From contig CALVEZ010000023.1 of assembly GCA_944326695.1 (NCBI GenBank), forward strand, positions 1 to 60,201: a stretch of DNA of 60,201 nucleotides. The letters are read 5' to 3'. The stretch is from Candidatus Bilophila faecipullorum (GTDB lineage: Bacteria > Desulfobacterota > Desulfovibrionia > Desulfovibrionales > Desulfovibrionaceae). The stretch's first letter is position 1; every line of letters starts with the position of its first letter. The notes under the pieces were generated by a model. That model saw only the letters and a program-made list of their open reading frames with translations. It searched no databases and had not been told where the DNA came from. Position numbers and translations under genes: made by a program. This document shows positions 8,469 to 16,296 of this stretch, in pieces.

Positions 8469-8585
8469 TTGGAGGGGGAAGGAGGGCCTTTCTGAAGAAA
8501 GGCCCTCCTTCCCCCTCCAAACCTCCCCCATCCTCCCCAAAGACTTTCGAGTGGTGGGGAGGCGGCGCGCAGGAAGTTCGTTCCG
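8469..8585 (+). repeat. 3'-end hairpin repeat, copy R2 (downstream of dpaL)
   Basis: A perfect 24-bp stem (8469-8492 with 8497-8520), loop TGAA, starts 15 bases after the dpaL stop. The apex has GGCCTTTC/GAAAGGCC where R1 has AAACTTTC/GAAAGTTT, so both arms changed together. The tail 8521-8585 carries CAAAGACTTTCGAG then TGGTGGGGAGG and GTTCGTTCC, matching R1. Confidence 0.88.
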
Positions 8586-8596
8586 GCGAAGAAAAA

Positions 8597-8624
8597 ACAG
8601 GGCGGAAGCGCGCTTCCGCCCTGT
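8597..8624 (-). terminator. Perfect 28-base palindrome, terminator-like on the minus strand
   Basis: ACAGGGCGGAAGC is followed directly by its reverse complement. A run of six A residues (8592-8597) on the plus strand becomes a U-run after the hairpin for leftward transcripts. No minus-strand gene ends here, so it may block antisense transcription toward dpaL. Confidence 0.5.
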
Positions 8625-8906
8625 AAGCTTAAAAGAAGGTTTTGTCCCCTGAGTATCCCTCCGCCCTTGATGATGCCATAATCGAGGGGGGTTGGGGGGT
8701 ATTCGACCCGAAGGGCGGCGAAGCCGTGACCGTTAGGCGAGCTTGCGAGCCTTACGGGCATCGCACGCAACGCGATGCCCCCCAAACAGGGGGTCAAGGG
8801 GGGCGGTAGCCCCCTTGCCGCCGGAGGCTTCTCCCCGCCGGGCGCTTGCGGCCAGACGCGGAGTCCCGTACCATCGGGGAAGACTTTCAACCAAGGACTG
8901 CTTGCG
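8625..8906. other. Intergenic region with stacked hairpins
   Basis: No gene is supported. Two perfect hairpins are present: 8756-8764 with 8772-8780 (GGGCATCGC stem) and 8795-8802 with 8810-8817 (CAAGGGGG stem). The region looks like a remnant of repetitive extragenic sequence, but no second copy is in the window. Confidence 0.5.
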
Positions 8907-9686
8907 ATGCCTTCCTGTAAACGTTGCGGCCAGTGCTGCCGCCTTGGAGGTCCCGTCCTGCACAGGGGCGATCTGGGCCTGCTGGATTCTTTTGAAGCGC
9001 CCGCCGGAGAAGGGACGGCCTTCGGGCTGGCCGATCTGGTGACGCTGCGTCAGGGCGAATTGGTGCGCGACGACGTGATCGGCACCTTGACGCCGCTGGA
9101 AGCGGAATGCGTGAAAATCGCCCCCGCACCGGGCCGGGCCGACTGGCAATGCCGCTTTTTGCTGCGCGTCCCGGGCGCGGTCCCGGGCCGGGATGCGGGC
9201 TGCGCCGTGTATGAACGGCGGCCCGCCCAGTGCCGCGCCCTCGACTGCGGCGATACCCGCGGGATCGCGGCCTTGTACGGCCATGACCGGGCCTCCCGCA
9301 CGGATGTGATGCGGGCCGTGGGCGCGCCCGAGGAATGGCTGGCGCTCTTCCCTGCGTATGAGGAAACGTGCGCCTATGCCCGGATCGCACCGCTGGCGAA
9401 ACTGGTCATGCCGCCCATCAATCCCGGCACGCCCGCCGAAAAGGAAGCGACCGAGGCTCTGCTCGAAACGGTGCGCTACGACATCGCCTTCCGCAAACTG
9501 TGCGTGGAGCGCGGCCATATCCCCGAGGGCTTTTTGCCGTTTCTTTTGGGGCGGCCTTTGTCCGAAACGCTGGACATGTTCGGACTGGCCCTCACGCGTG
9601 ACAATAACCGTCTGGCCCTTGTCCGCCGAAGCCGGGGGAGCTATGGTGGCCCCGTCTTCCCGGATGGAAAAGACCTTTACCGATAA
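8907..9686 (+). CDS. YkgJ-family cysteine-cluster protein
   Basis: Begins MPSCKRCGQCC, with four cysteines in the first 11 residues, and has a second set in CAVYERRPAQCRALDC. This is the arrangement of the YkgJ/UPF0153 family, thought to bind zinc or an iron-sulfur cluster, with no established reaction. The start at 8907 places the Cys motif at the N-terminus as in the family; the longer open frame adds a low-complexity stretch translated from hairpin repeats. 259 residues. It precedes thiD by 21 bases and is probably cotranscribed with it. Confidence 0.8.
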   Translation: MPSCKRCGQCCRLGGPVLHRGDLGLLDSFEAPAGEGTAFGLADLVTLRQGELVRDDVIGTLTPLEAECVKIAPAPGRADWQCRFLLRVPGAVPGRDAGCAVYERRPAQCRALDCGDTRGIAALYGHDRASRTDVMRAVGAPEEWLALFPAYEETCAYARIAPLAKLVMPPINPGTPAEKEATEALLETVRYDIAFRKLCVERGHIPEGFLPFLLGRPLSETLDMFGLALTRDNNRLALVRRSRGSYGGPVFPDGKDLYR

Positions 9687-9707
9687 TCAGCCAAAGGAGC
9701 CCTTGCC

Positions 9708-10526
9708 ATGCCTACGCCTCCGTGCATTTTGACCATCGCCGGTTCCGACTCGGGCGGCGGAGCGGGGATTCAGGCCGACCTCAAAACCATGACCGTCATC
9801 GGCGGTTTCGGCATGAGCGTCATCACCGCGCTGACGGCCCAGAACGGCCTCGGCGTGCTCGGCATCCATGCCCCCGAGCCCGGCTTTGTGGGGCTCCAGC
9901 TCAAGGCCGTACGGGACGGATTCCCCATTGCCGCGGCCAAGACGGGGATGCTGTTTTCCACGGAAATCATCGAGGCTGTGGAAGCCGGATTGCGGGGCCG
10001 GGAATTCCCTCTGGTCGTCGATCCTGTCTGCGTCAGCCAAAGCGGGCAACGCCTCCTGCGCGAGGACGCCGTCAACGCCCTGCGCTGGCATATCCTGCCC
10101 GGGGCCGATCTGCTGACGCCCAACCGCCCCGAGGCGGAATTGCTGGCGGACATGAAGATTGAAAGCGAAAAGGACGTGGACACGGCCGCCCGCAAGCTGC
10201 TCGACATGGGCTCCAAGGCCGTGCTCATCAAGGGCGGCCATTTCGGATCGGGGAAGGACGGCACGTTTACGGACTGGCTGGCCCTGCCCGGCGAGCCGCT
10301 CGTGGCGCTGACGCAGCCCGGCGTGAAGACCTCCAACAACCACGGCACGGGCTGTACCCTTTCGGCAGCCATCGCCACGTATATGGGCTTGGGGTTGTCC
10401 ACGCGCGAGGCCGTGGAGCACGCCCAAAGGTTTTTGAACCACTGCCTGCGCGAAGGCTACGCGCCGGGCCTCGGTTCAGGGCCGCCCAATCACGCCGCAT
10501 GGATTGCGCGCCGCGTCGGGGAATAG
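9708..10526 (+). CDS. thiD: Hydroxymethylpyrimidine/phosphomethylpyrimidine kinase ThiD
   Basis: Phosphorylates HMP and then HMP-phosphate in thiamine biosynthesis. The N-terminus GSDSGGGAGIQAD is the ribokinase-fold substrate loop, and NNHGTGCTLSAA (near residues 206-217) holds the anion hole and the conserved cysteine. VVDPVCVS in place of the common VxDPVM is a mild variant. It has 272 residues, normal for the family. An AAGGAG site precedes the start, and the spacing of 21 bases after the YkgJ gene suggests cotranscription. No other thi gene is present in the window. Confidence 0.95.
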   Translation: MPTPPCILTIAGSDSGGGAGIQADLKTMTVIGGFGMSVITALTAQNGLGVLGIHAPEPGFVGLQLKAVRDGFPIAAAKTGMLFSTEIIEAVEAGLRGREFPLVVDPVCVSQSGQRLLREDAVNALRWHILPGADLLTPNRPEAELLADMKIESEKDVDTAARKLLDMGSKAVLIKGGHFGSGKDGTFTDWLALPGEPLVALTQPGVKTSNNHGTGCTLSAAIATYMGLGLSTREAVEHAQRFLNHCLREGYAPGLGSGPPNHAAWIARRVGE

Positions 10527-10981
10527 GAACCGGCGTCGGGCGCTGACGGGCGGCGCGCCGCCTGAAGAGGTTCGTATAACGGCGAACCCTTGGCGCTGAG
10601 AAGGTGTTCTCTTTGGGCCGGAAGAGCGGGGGAGGGCCCTGTCCTCAAGGCAGGCCGGTTTGGAGGAAAGCGCCCCTCCTCAGTGCTCGCCACAGCGCCG
10701 CCTTTTCCCGGCGGTTTGCCGCCAAGGGGAAAGCGGTATCTCGAACGGGCTTTGCCGGTTCGCCCGGAAAAGCCTGTTTGGCGGGCGGGCCGGAATGAGG
10801 CCGAGGGAGGGGCCGTTTGTCTCCATCCGCTAGGGCTGAGCCCGGTTTCCCTTTCCGGGAGGGGCGGCAAGGGAGAAACGGGTGAAGCGGGAGGCTGTGC
10901 GGCTGTCCCGCGCCGGGGCTCATCGGTTGCTTTTTGAATGGAATGGCTTACTTTTTACGCATGATCGTCTTTTCTCTCCAT
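10527..10981. other. Long non-coding gap after thiD
   Basis: No convincing gene. The stretch around 10691-10733 can fold into a hairpin with GGCGG/CCGCC apex and CTTTTCCC/GGGGAAAG base. Codon-like open frames here are GC-driven and lack ribosome-binding sites. Confidence 0.5.
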
Positions 10982-11137
10982 CCGCACTGGATGCAGTGCG
11001 GCCTCTCTTCCGCCGAACGGACCTGGATCAGCTTCCTCTAGGTCTTCTCTCCGTACGTCCTTTTGTGTTTTCTTTGTGTTCACACGGCGCCGCGTGTGCA
11101 AGCGCGTGGCCGCCGCATGGCGACGGAGTGAATAGCT
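10982..11137 (+). promoter_or_regulatory. Structured 5' leader of mdtJI
   Basis: Three hairpins precede the mdtJ start: CCGCACTG/CAGTGCGG (10982-10989 with 10994-11001, loop GATG), GACCT/AGGTC (about 11020 with 11044) and CACACG/CGTGTG (11081-11086 with 11093-11098). No known guanidine or other riboswitch consensus was recognised. The arrangement could sense a ligand or control translation, but it is equally compatible with chance structure in GC-rich DNA. Confidence 0.35.
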
Positions 11138-11527
11138 ATGACTGTATCTCATTTGAAATATTGGTTTTTCCTTTTTTGCGCCATCGCGCTTGAAGTGGCC
11201 GGAACGTCGGTCATGAAAATCTCGCAGAACGGCACTGGATGGCTGGGACCCGGGGCGGGGCTGGTTCTGATGTTCGCGTTGATTGCCTTGTCGTATTACT
11301 GCCTCTCGCTTGCGGCTATGGGCTTGCCCATCGGCGTGGCCTACGCTTTCTGGGAAGGGCTCGGACTGACGCTCATCACGCTCGTCAGCGTTTTTCTGCT
11401 CGGTGAAGCCATGAACCTGCGACGTTTTCTGGCGCTGGCCGCCATCCTCGCGGGGGCCCTGCTCATCCATCACGGGACCACGGCGGGAGCGCCCGCCGCG
11501 CCCGAGCGTAAAGGGGCGGCGTCATGA
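11138..11527 (+). CDS. mdtJ: MdtJ-like small multidrug resistance subunit
   Basis: Four-helix SMR membrane protein, one half of a heteromeric exporter that in E. coli removes spermidine. The conserved Glu19 in helix 1 (ALEVAGTSVMK) and the GVAYAFWEGLG motif in helix 3 resemble MdtJ rather than EmrE. 129 residues with a 15-residue Ala/Pro-rich C-terminal tail. GGAG lies ten bases before the start. The stop overlaps the mdtI start by four bases (ATGA), which fits obligatory co-translation of partner subunits. Confidence 0.88.
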   Translation: MTVSHLKYWFFLFCAIALEVAGTSVMKISQNGTGWLGPGAGLVLMFALIALSYYCLSLAAMGLPIGVAYAFWEGLGLTLITLVSVFLLGEAMNLRRFLALAAILAGALLIHHGTTAGAPAAPERKGAAS

Positions 11528-11853
11528 CCTCCTTTTTTTCGCTTTCCCTTCTTGCTGTCATCGTGGCCGCGCTGCTGGACATCGCCGCCAATATCCTTTT
11601 GGCCAAATCCGAGGGCTTCCGCCGCCGCGTACTCGGCGTGGCCTCGCTGGTCATGGTCGGGCTGGCCTTCTATGCCCTGTCCCTCGCCGTGCGGGATATG
11701 GACCTTGCCGTGGCCTACGCTCTGTGGGGGGGCTTCGGCATCCTCGGAACCTCTCTTGGCGGCTCGCTTTTCCTTGGGCAGCGCCTCAAGCCCTGCGCAT
11801 GGCTCGGCATGGCCCTCTTGATCGGCGGCATGACCGTCCTGAAATTCAGTTGA
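11524..11853 (+). CDS. mdtI: MdtI-like small multidrug resistance subunit with Asp in place of Glu
   Basis: Second SMR subunit, 109 residues with four predicted helices. SEGFRRRVLG and VAYALWGGFGILGT match the MdtI signature closely. The helix-1 acidic residue, Glu in almost all SMR proteins, is Asp19 here (ALLDIAANILL). Its start overlaps mdtJ. The pair is expected to form an antiparallel heterodimer in the inner membrane and to export polyamines by proton exchange. Confidence 0.88.
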   Translation: MTSFFSLSLLAVIVAALLDIAANILLAKSEGFRRRVLGVASLVMVGLAFYALSLAVRDMDLAVAYALWGGFGILGTSLGGSLFLGQRLKPCAWLGMALLIGGMTVLKFS

Positions 11854-11898
11854 CGGGGAGAGCCCTTCTCCCTTGGTAGGGGCGGCAGACGCCCTTTC

Positions 11899-11933
11899 GC
11901 CCTCTCCGGCCTCGCTCGGAGGGGGCTTTTTTT
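11899..11933 (+). terminator. Intrinsic terminator of mdtJI
   Basis: A 10-bp stem (11899-11908 with 11917-11926, one G-U pair) is followed by seven T residues. It lies 45 bases after mdtI. Confidence 0.9.
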
Positions 11934-12324
11934 ACGGCCTCAGCCCCGTCGTCCCCAGAGGTGACGCAGGAGAGAGCCTTTTTCCAAAGGGATAGCTCCC
12001 TGCCCTGTTCTACCGGGCTGCGGTGGGCGGAAAAGGGCCTGACGCGGCAGGTAGTGGTTGACCTTTACAGACCTTTGCCAAACCTCTATGTAAACCTTCA
12101 TCCTCTGTGGTACGAAAAGGGATTTTACGGGGTTGCGGCGAACCGTTGTGGGGCTTTATTCAGAGTAAAAGAAAATGCTTGTGAGAAAAATCATACCAAT
12201 ATGGCCCACTTCTTGAAAAGGTTTTTTGTTTATCTCGTTTTTATAAAAGGATTTTTTAGTATGGATAGCCTCTTGTTTTCTTTAGTGGGCGGTCGCATGG
12301 CCCAATGGGGCATTGTCTTTGCAA
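11934..12324. other. Gap with no recognised gene, AT-richer in its second half
   Basis: An open frame runs from 11961 to 12440 but reads straight through a strong terminator, shows no family features and has no ribosome-binding site, so it is not called. The part after about 12110 is markedly richer in A and T than its neighbours and could contain promoters. Confidence 0.45.
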
Positions 12325-12354
12325 GAGCCTTCCCGAACGTGGGAAGGCTTTTTT
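12262..12354 (+). ncRNA. Possible small RNA ending in an intrinsic terminator
   Basis: A strong terminator (12327-12354) has no protein-coding gene upstream within 470 bases. The preceding bases include GGTCGCATGGCCCAATGGGGCATTG-like self-complementary segments. The 5' end given is a guess; no clean -35/-10 pair could be fixed. Confidence 0.3.
12325..12354 (+). terminator. Orphan intrinsic terminator
   Basis: Perfect 8-bp stem GCCTTCCC/GGGAAGGC (12327-12334 with 12341-12348), loop GAACGT, then six T residues. It lies about 180 bases before the regulator gene. Confidence 0.88.
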
Positions 12355-12468
12355 CGGGCTGCGTATCTTCGCGGATATGTGGAGATATAAACTACTTTGA
12401 TCATATACGATGGTATGCTGGGCGCTTTGAGGTGCCCTAAGAAATGGGTGAAAATGGTATGATATTGG

Positions 12469-12497
12469 TTGACACAAAAAGAACAATCAGGCATAAA
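12469..12497 (+). promoter_or_regulatory. Promoter of the gntR-tauE unit
   Basis: TTGACA (12469-12474) and CATAAA (12492-12497) are separated by exactly 17 bases. The -35 is a perfect match. Transcription would begin near the operator at 12498-12508, and the promoter lies downstream of the longest possible start of the regulator gene, which supports the shorter start. Confidence 0.7.
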
Positions 12498-12508
12498 TGG
12501 TCCTACCA
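12498..12508 (+). promoter_or_regulatory. FadR-type operator
   Basis: TGGTCCTACCA is a dyad of the form TGGT-N3-ACCA, the consensus recognised by FadR-subfamily GntR regulators. It begins one base after the -10 element and 23 bases before the regulator start, an ideal position for autorepression. Confidence 0.65.
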
Positions 12509-12530
12509 ATTCGCCTCCAAGGATTTCCTC

Positions 12531-13247
12531 ATGACCAAGACAGTCGATTCCCTCCCCATCGGTCGCCCGCGCCGAAGCTACAGCAAGCTTTCGGAACGCC
12601 TCCGGCAGTTTATGGAGGACGGGAATTTCCGCGACGGGGACAAGCTCCCCCCGGAACGCGCGCTGGCCGAATCGTTCGGCGTATCGCGCAGCAGCGTGCG
12701 CGAGGCCATCCGCGCGCTGGCGGAGAAGGGGCTTTTGGAAAGCCGCCACGGGGACGGGACCTATGTCCGGGTACCGGACATGGAACCGCTGAAGACGGCC
12801 ATCCTTGAGGCCGTGGACTCCGAGGGGCTGCTTTTTGACGAGGTGATGGAATACCGCAAGCTCGTGGAACCCTCCATCGCGGAACTGGCGGCCTTGCGCC
12901 GCACGCCCGAGCAGCTTGGAAAGCTGAAAATCATCGCCTGTGATCAGCAGCGCCGCCTCATGGTCGGAGAAAGCGACGGCGATCTCGACGCCCAATTTCA
13001 TCTGGCGCTGGCCGAATGCACGGGCAACCGCATGTTCATCGACGCCATCTCGCGTTTGAACGATCTGTATGCCGGGGGCCGCACCCCCGATCTGCGCGAC
13101 GCCCAGTGGCGCGAATTCTCGCTTTCCTCCCATCTGCGCATCATCGACGCTCTGGAGCGGCAGTCCCCCGAGGATGCCCGCAAGGAGCTTGACGGGCATC
13201 TTGATACCATCATCCATAAACATATTTTTTCGACGACGAGGGATTGA
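12531..13247 (+). CDS. FadR-subfamily GntR transcriptional regulator
   Basis: An N-terminal winged helix (residues 14-78, with LPPERALAESFGVSRSSVREAIRAL-type spacing of the GntR motif) is joined to an all-helical FCD ligand domain. The FCD metal ligands appear as DAQFH, SSHLRI and DGHLDT. The start at 12531 is chosen because the promoter and operator lie just upstream and AAGGA is in place; 238 residues. It is followed by tauE after a single base, so the regulator and exporter are one operon. It probably senses a carboxylate related to the substrate of the transport cluster that follows. Confidence 0.88.
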   Translation: MTKTVDSLPIGRPRRSYSKLSERLRQFMEDGNFRDGDKLPPERALAESFGVSRSSVREAIRALAEKGLLESRHGDGTYVRVPDMEPLKTAILEAVDSEGLLFDEVMEYRKLVEPSIAELAALRRTPEQLGKLKIIACDQQRRLMVGESDGDLDAQFHLALAECTGNRMFIDAISRLNDLYAGGRTPDLRDAQWREFSLSSHLRIIDALERQSPEDARKELDGHLDTIIHKHIFSTTRD

Positions 13248-13248
13248 T

Positions 13249-14049
13249 ATGCTTCTTTCCATAGCAGTTTACTGTGCATTGGGGGCCTTTGCCGGCATTC
13301 TCGCCGGGCTGCTCGGCGTCGGCGGGGGCATCGTCATCGTGCCCATGCTGGTTTTCGCCTTCGGCTGGCAGGGGTTCCCTCCCGAGACCATCATGCTCCT
13401 CGCACTCGGCACGTCCATGAGCAGCATCATGTTCACCTCCGTTTCCAGCTCGCTGGCCCACGGGCGCAACGGCAACGTCGCGTGGGGGGTGGCGAAGGGC
13501 ATCACCCCCGGCATCCTCGTGGGGACCTTCTGCGGTTCCTTCGTGGCCGCGCAGATTCCGGCCCGCTACCTCCAGATTTTCTTCGTGTGCTTCCTCTTTT
13601 TCGTGGTGTCGCAGATGCTTTCCGGCAAGAAGCCCAAGCCGTCCCGCCAGATTCCCGGTTTTGCGGGCCTGAGCGCGGCGGGCGGGATCATCGGCGTCGT
13701 ATCGAGCCTCGTGGGGATCGGCGGGGGCACGCTCTCGGTGCCGTTCCTGCTCTGGCATAACGTGGAGATGCGCAAGGCCATCGGCACCTCGGCGGCCATC
13801 GGCTTTCCCATCGCGCTGGCCGGGTCCCTCGGCTACATTGTCAACGGCATCGGCGCGGCCCATCGGCCCGACTATTCCTTCGGCTACGTTTACCTTCCGG
13901 CGCTGTTCGGCCTTGTGGCCGTGAGCATGTTCACCGCGCCCATCGGCGCGCGCATCGCCCAGACCCTGCCGGTGCCCCAGCTCAAGAAATGCTTCGCCGT
14001 CCTGCTCATCGTGGTGGGTGTGCGGATGCTCTATAAAGCCTTGTTCTGA
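13249..14049 (+). CDS. TauE/SafE-family anion exporter
   Basis: Eight-helix inner-membrane protein (266 residues) with the family's internally repeated glycine motifs, LLGVGGGIVIVP at residues 20-31 and LVGIGGGTLSVP near residue 157. Family members export sulfite, sulfoacetate and similar anions released from sulfonate breakdown. The start lies one base after the gntR stop and has GAGGG upstream; a longer frame inside gntR is rejected. Downstream is a tripartite tricarboxylate transporter, so it may dispose of an anionic product of the imported substrate. Confidence 0.85.
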   Translation: MLLSIAVYCALGAFAGILAGLLGVGGGIVIVPMLVFAFGWQGFPPETIMLLALGTSMSSIMFTSVSSSLAHGRNGNVAWGVAKGITPGILVGTFCGSFVAAQIPARYLQIFFVCFLFFVVSQMLSGKKPKPSRQIPGFAGLSAAGGIIGVVSSLVGIGGGTLSVPFLLWHNVEMRKAIGTSAAIGFPIALAGSLGYIVNGIGAAHRPDYSFGYVYLPALFGLVAVSMFTAPIGARIAQTLPVPQLKKCFAVLLIVVGVRMLYKALF

Positions 14050-14166
14050 CGGTGTGGGGGAGGCGCGGCGGCGTGAGGGCGTCGCGCGTCTCCTCCCTTT
14101 CCGAGAGGATGCCGGACGCCCGTCACGGACAGGAACCCCGTTTTTCAACCCAAAGGAGGGAGGAGA

Positions 14167-14652
14167 ATGAAGAGTGTTACCGATGTCGCCAGCGGCGTTG
14201 TCCTGCTCGGCCTGTGCGCGCTCGGCGCGTACAGCGTGGGGATGCTCCCCGAGGAAGGGGGGCTCGACCAGATCGGCCCCGGCGCGTTTCCCCGCATGAT
14301 CCTGATCTGTCTTGCCGTGTTGAGCTGCGTGCTGCTCGTGCAGGGCTTTTTGCGCGCTCCCCTGAAGCGCTACTGGCCGGAAGCGAAGACCTTCCGCAAG
14401 ATACTCCTTTTCATCGGCCTCTTCTATCTTTACCTCCTCACCCTTGTCGAACTCGGCGATTTCTTCGCCGGCATGGACAACCCGCCCTTTGAAGCGAACG
14501 GCGGCTTCTCCGTCAGTACCTTCCTCTTCCTCCTCATCGCGCTCCCGCTGCTCGGCAGGCGTCGGCCCGTCGAGATACTTTCCGTAGCCGTTTTGACCAC
14601 GGCCATACTGGTTTTCGTTTTCAGCTGGTTCTTTCAGGTGCTGCTTCCCTGA
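14167..14652 (+). CDS. TTT transporter small membrane subunit (TctB family)
   Basis: 161 residues with four hydrophobic helices, no motif beyond the TctB-like LDQIGPGAFPR segment after helix 1. TctB is the poorly conserved small subunit of tripartite tricarboxylate transporters, and its place immediately before a clear TctA confirms the call. A strong GGAGGGAGGAG site precedes the start. The 128-base gap to tctA holds a 9-bp inverted repeat (14660-14668 with 14708-14716, GTGCCGCAA stem), possibly setting the subunit ratio. Confidence 0.85.
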   Translation: MKSVTDVASGVVLLGLCALGAYSVGMLPEEGGLDQIGPGAFPRMILICLAVLSCVLLVQGFLRAPLKRYWPEAKTFRKILLFIGLFYLYLLTLVELGDFFAGMDNPPFEANGGFSVSTFLFLLIALPLLGRRRPVEILSVAVLTTAILVFVFSWFFQVLLP

Positions 14653-14780
14653 CGCTCCAGTGCCGCAAAAAGGCCGGAGGGCGGCTTTGCGTATCCGAGG
14701 GGCTGCCTTGCGGCACGGATGCGGTAGCGGCGGCTTGCGCCCGCCGGAAGCCTTCATCATCATGATTTTTGGAGGAAGAC

Positions 14781-16268
14781 ATGCTTGCGAACATCCTTGA
14801 CGGCGTGATGAACGCCCTTTCGATGAGCTCCCTGCTCGCCAACCTGATGGGCGTGGTGCTCGGGATCATCTTCGGCGCGCTTCCCGGCCTGACGGCGGCC
14901 ATGGGCGTGGCCCTGCTCATCCCCCTGACCTTCGGCATGGCCCCGGTGGAAGCCTTTTCCGCCCTGCTCGGCATGTACGTGGGCGCGATCTACGGCGGCT
15001 GCATCACGGCCATCCTCGTGGGTACGCCCGGCACGGTGTCCGCGGCGGCCACCATGCTCGAAGGTCCGGCCCTGACCGCGCGGGGCGAGTCGCGCCGGGC
15101 GCTCGACATGGCGACGGTGGCGTCCTTCGTCGGGGGGACGCTGAGCGCGCTGGCGCTCATCTCCGTCGCCCCGCTGCTGGCGCGGGCGGCCATGTCTTTC
15201 GGCGCGGTGGAATACTTCGCCGTGGCCGTCTTCGGCCTGACCGTGGTGGCCTCCCTCGCCTCGGGCAACGTCGTCAAGGGGCTCATTTCCGCCATGCTCG
15301 GCCTCTTCCTCGCCACCATCGGCATCGACCCCGTGACCGGCGACATGCGCAACACCTTCGATAACCCCAACCTCTTCAGCGGGCTGGCGCTGGTGCCGGT
15401 GCTGGTCGGGCTTTTCGCCGTGTCGCAGGTGCTCGTGACCGTGGAGGACGTGGTGCGCGGCGTCTCCCTCAAGGAGGGCACGGTGTCGAAGCGCGGCCTC
15501 TCGTGGAAGGATTTGAAGGACAATACGGTCAACTTCATCCGCTCGTCGGTCATCGGCACGCTGGTGGGCATCATCCCGGCCACGGGCGTGAGCGCGGCCT
15601 CCTTCTTCGCCTACTCGGAAGCCAAGCGCGCCTCGAAGACGCCCGAGCAGTACGGCAAGGGCTGTCTGGAAGGCATCGCGGCGACGGAATCCTCCAACAA
15701 CGCCGTCTGCGGCGGCGCGCTCATCCCCCTGCTGACCCTCGGCGTGCCCGGGGACATCATCACTGCCATCATGCTCGGCGCGCTCATGATTCAGGGCCTC
15801 ACCCCCGGCCCCCTGCTCTTTGTCGAGCATCCCGTGACGGTCTACGGCATTTTCGCCGCCTTCATCATCGCCAACGTGCTGATGCTGGTCTGCGGGCTCA
15901 TAGCCGTGCGCGGCGCGGGCAAGATCATCGCCATTCCCGGCGGCGTGCTCATGCCCATCGTGATCACCCTCTGCGTGGTGGGCGGCTACGCGGTCAACAA
16001 CTCCACGTTTGACCTGCTCATCGTGGCCGTCTTCGGGACCGTGGGCTACCTCATGATCAAGTGCGACTTCCCGCAGCCTCCGCTTCTGCTCGCCATGATC
16101 CTCGAACCCATCGCGGAAGCGAATTTCCGCCGTGCGCTCAGCATTTCCCAGAACGACTACAGCGTCTTCTACACGAGCCCCGTGGCCTGCATCATTTTTG
16201 GCGTGAGCCTCCTCGTGCTGCTCAAGCCCTTCTACGACGATTTCCGCGCCCACCGCAAGGCGGCGTAA
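14781..16268 (+). CDS. TTT transporter large permease (TctA family)
   Basis: 495-residue polytopic permease with duplicated halves. The glycine-rich motifs GALPGLTAAMGVALLIPLTF at about residues 34-53 and GIIPATGVSAASFFAYSEAK near residues 259-278 are the TctA signatures. It moves a carboxylated substrate delivered by the periplasmic TctC protein. The ATG at 14781 is preferred to an upstream TTG in the same frame, because GGAGGA lies directly before the ATG and overlaps the TTG. The M20 hydrolase gene begins 28 bases later, so import and hydrolysis genes are linked. Confidence 0.93.
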   Translation: MLANILDGVMNALSMSSLLANLMGVVLGIIFGALPGLTAAMGVALLIPLTFGMAPVEAFSALLGMYVGAIYGGCITAILVGTPGTVSAAATMLEGPALTARGESRRALDMATVASFVGGTLSALALISVAPLLARAAMSFGAVEYFAVAVFGLTVVASLASGNVVKGLISAMLGLFLATIGIDPVTGDMRNTFDNPNLFSGLALVPVLVGLFAVSQVLVTVEDVVRGVSLKEGTVSKRGLSWKDLKDNTVNFIRSSVIGTLVGIIPATGVSAASFFAYSEAKRASKTPEQYGKGCLEGIAATESSNNAVCGGALIPLLTLGVPGDIITAIMLGALMIQGLTPGPLLFVEHPVTVYGIFAAFIIANVLMLVCGLIAVRGAGKIIAIPGGVLMPIVITLCVVGGYAVNNSTFDLLIVAVFGTVGYLMIKCDFPQPPLLLAMILEPIAEANFRRALSISQNDYSVFYTSPVACIIFGVSLLVLLKPFYDDFRAHRKAA

Positions 16269-16296
16269 CGTTTAGCCTTCCGAGGAGAAGCGCATC

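Noticed and set aside
8625..8906. Integration or prophage remnant between dpaL and the YkgJ gene
   Set aside because: Only short GC-rich hairpins are seen; no integrase, direct repeats or phage genes.
10982..11137. Guanidine riboswitch (ykkC or mini-ykkC) before the SMR genes
   Set aside because: The paired hairpins with ACGR loops of mini-ykkC are absent and the ykkC core was not found.
11961..12440. 159-residue open frame in the gap before gntR
   Set aside because: It reads through a strong intrinsic terminator, has no ribosome-binding site and shows no family features.
13069..13248. N-terminal extension of the TauE/SafE protein
   Set aside because: It lies within the gntR gene in another frame and lacks hydrophobic helices; the start one base after gntR has a good ribosome-binding site.
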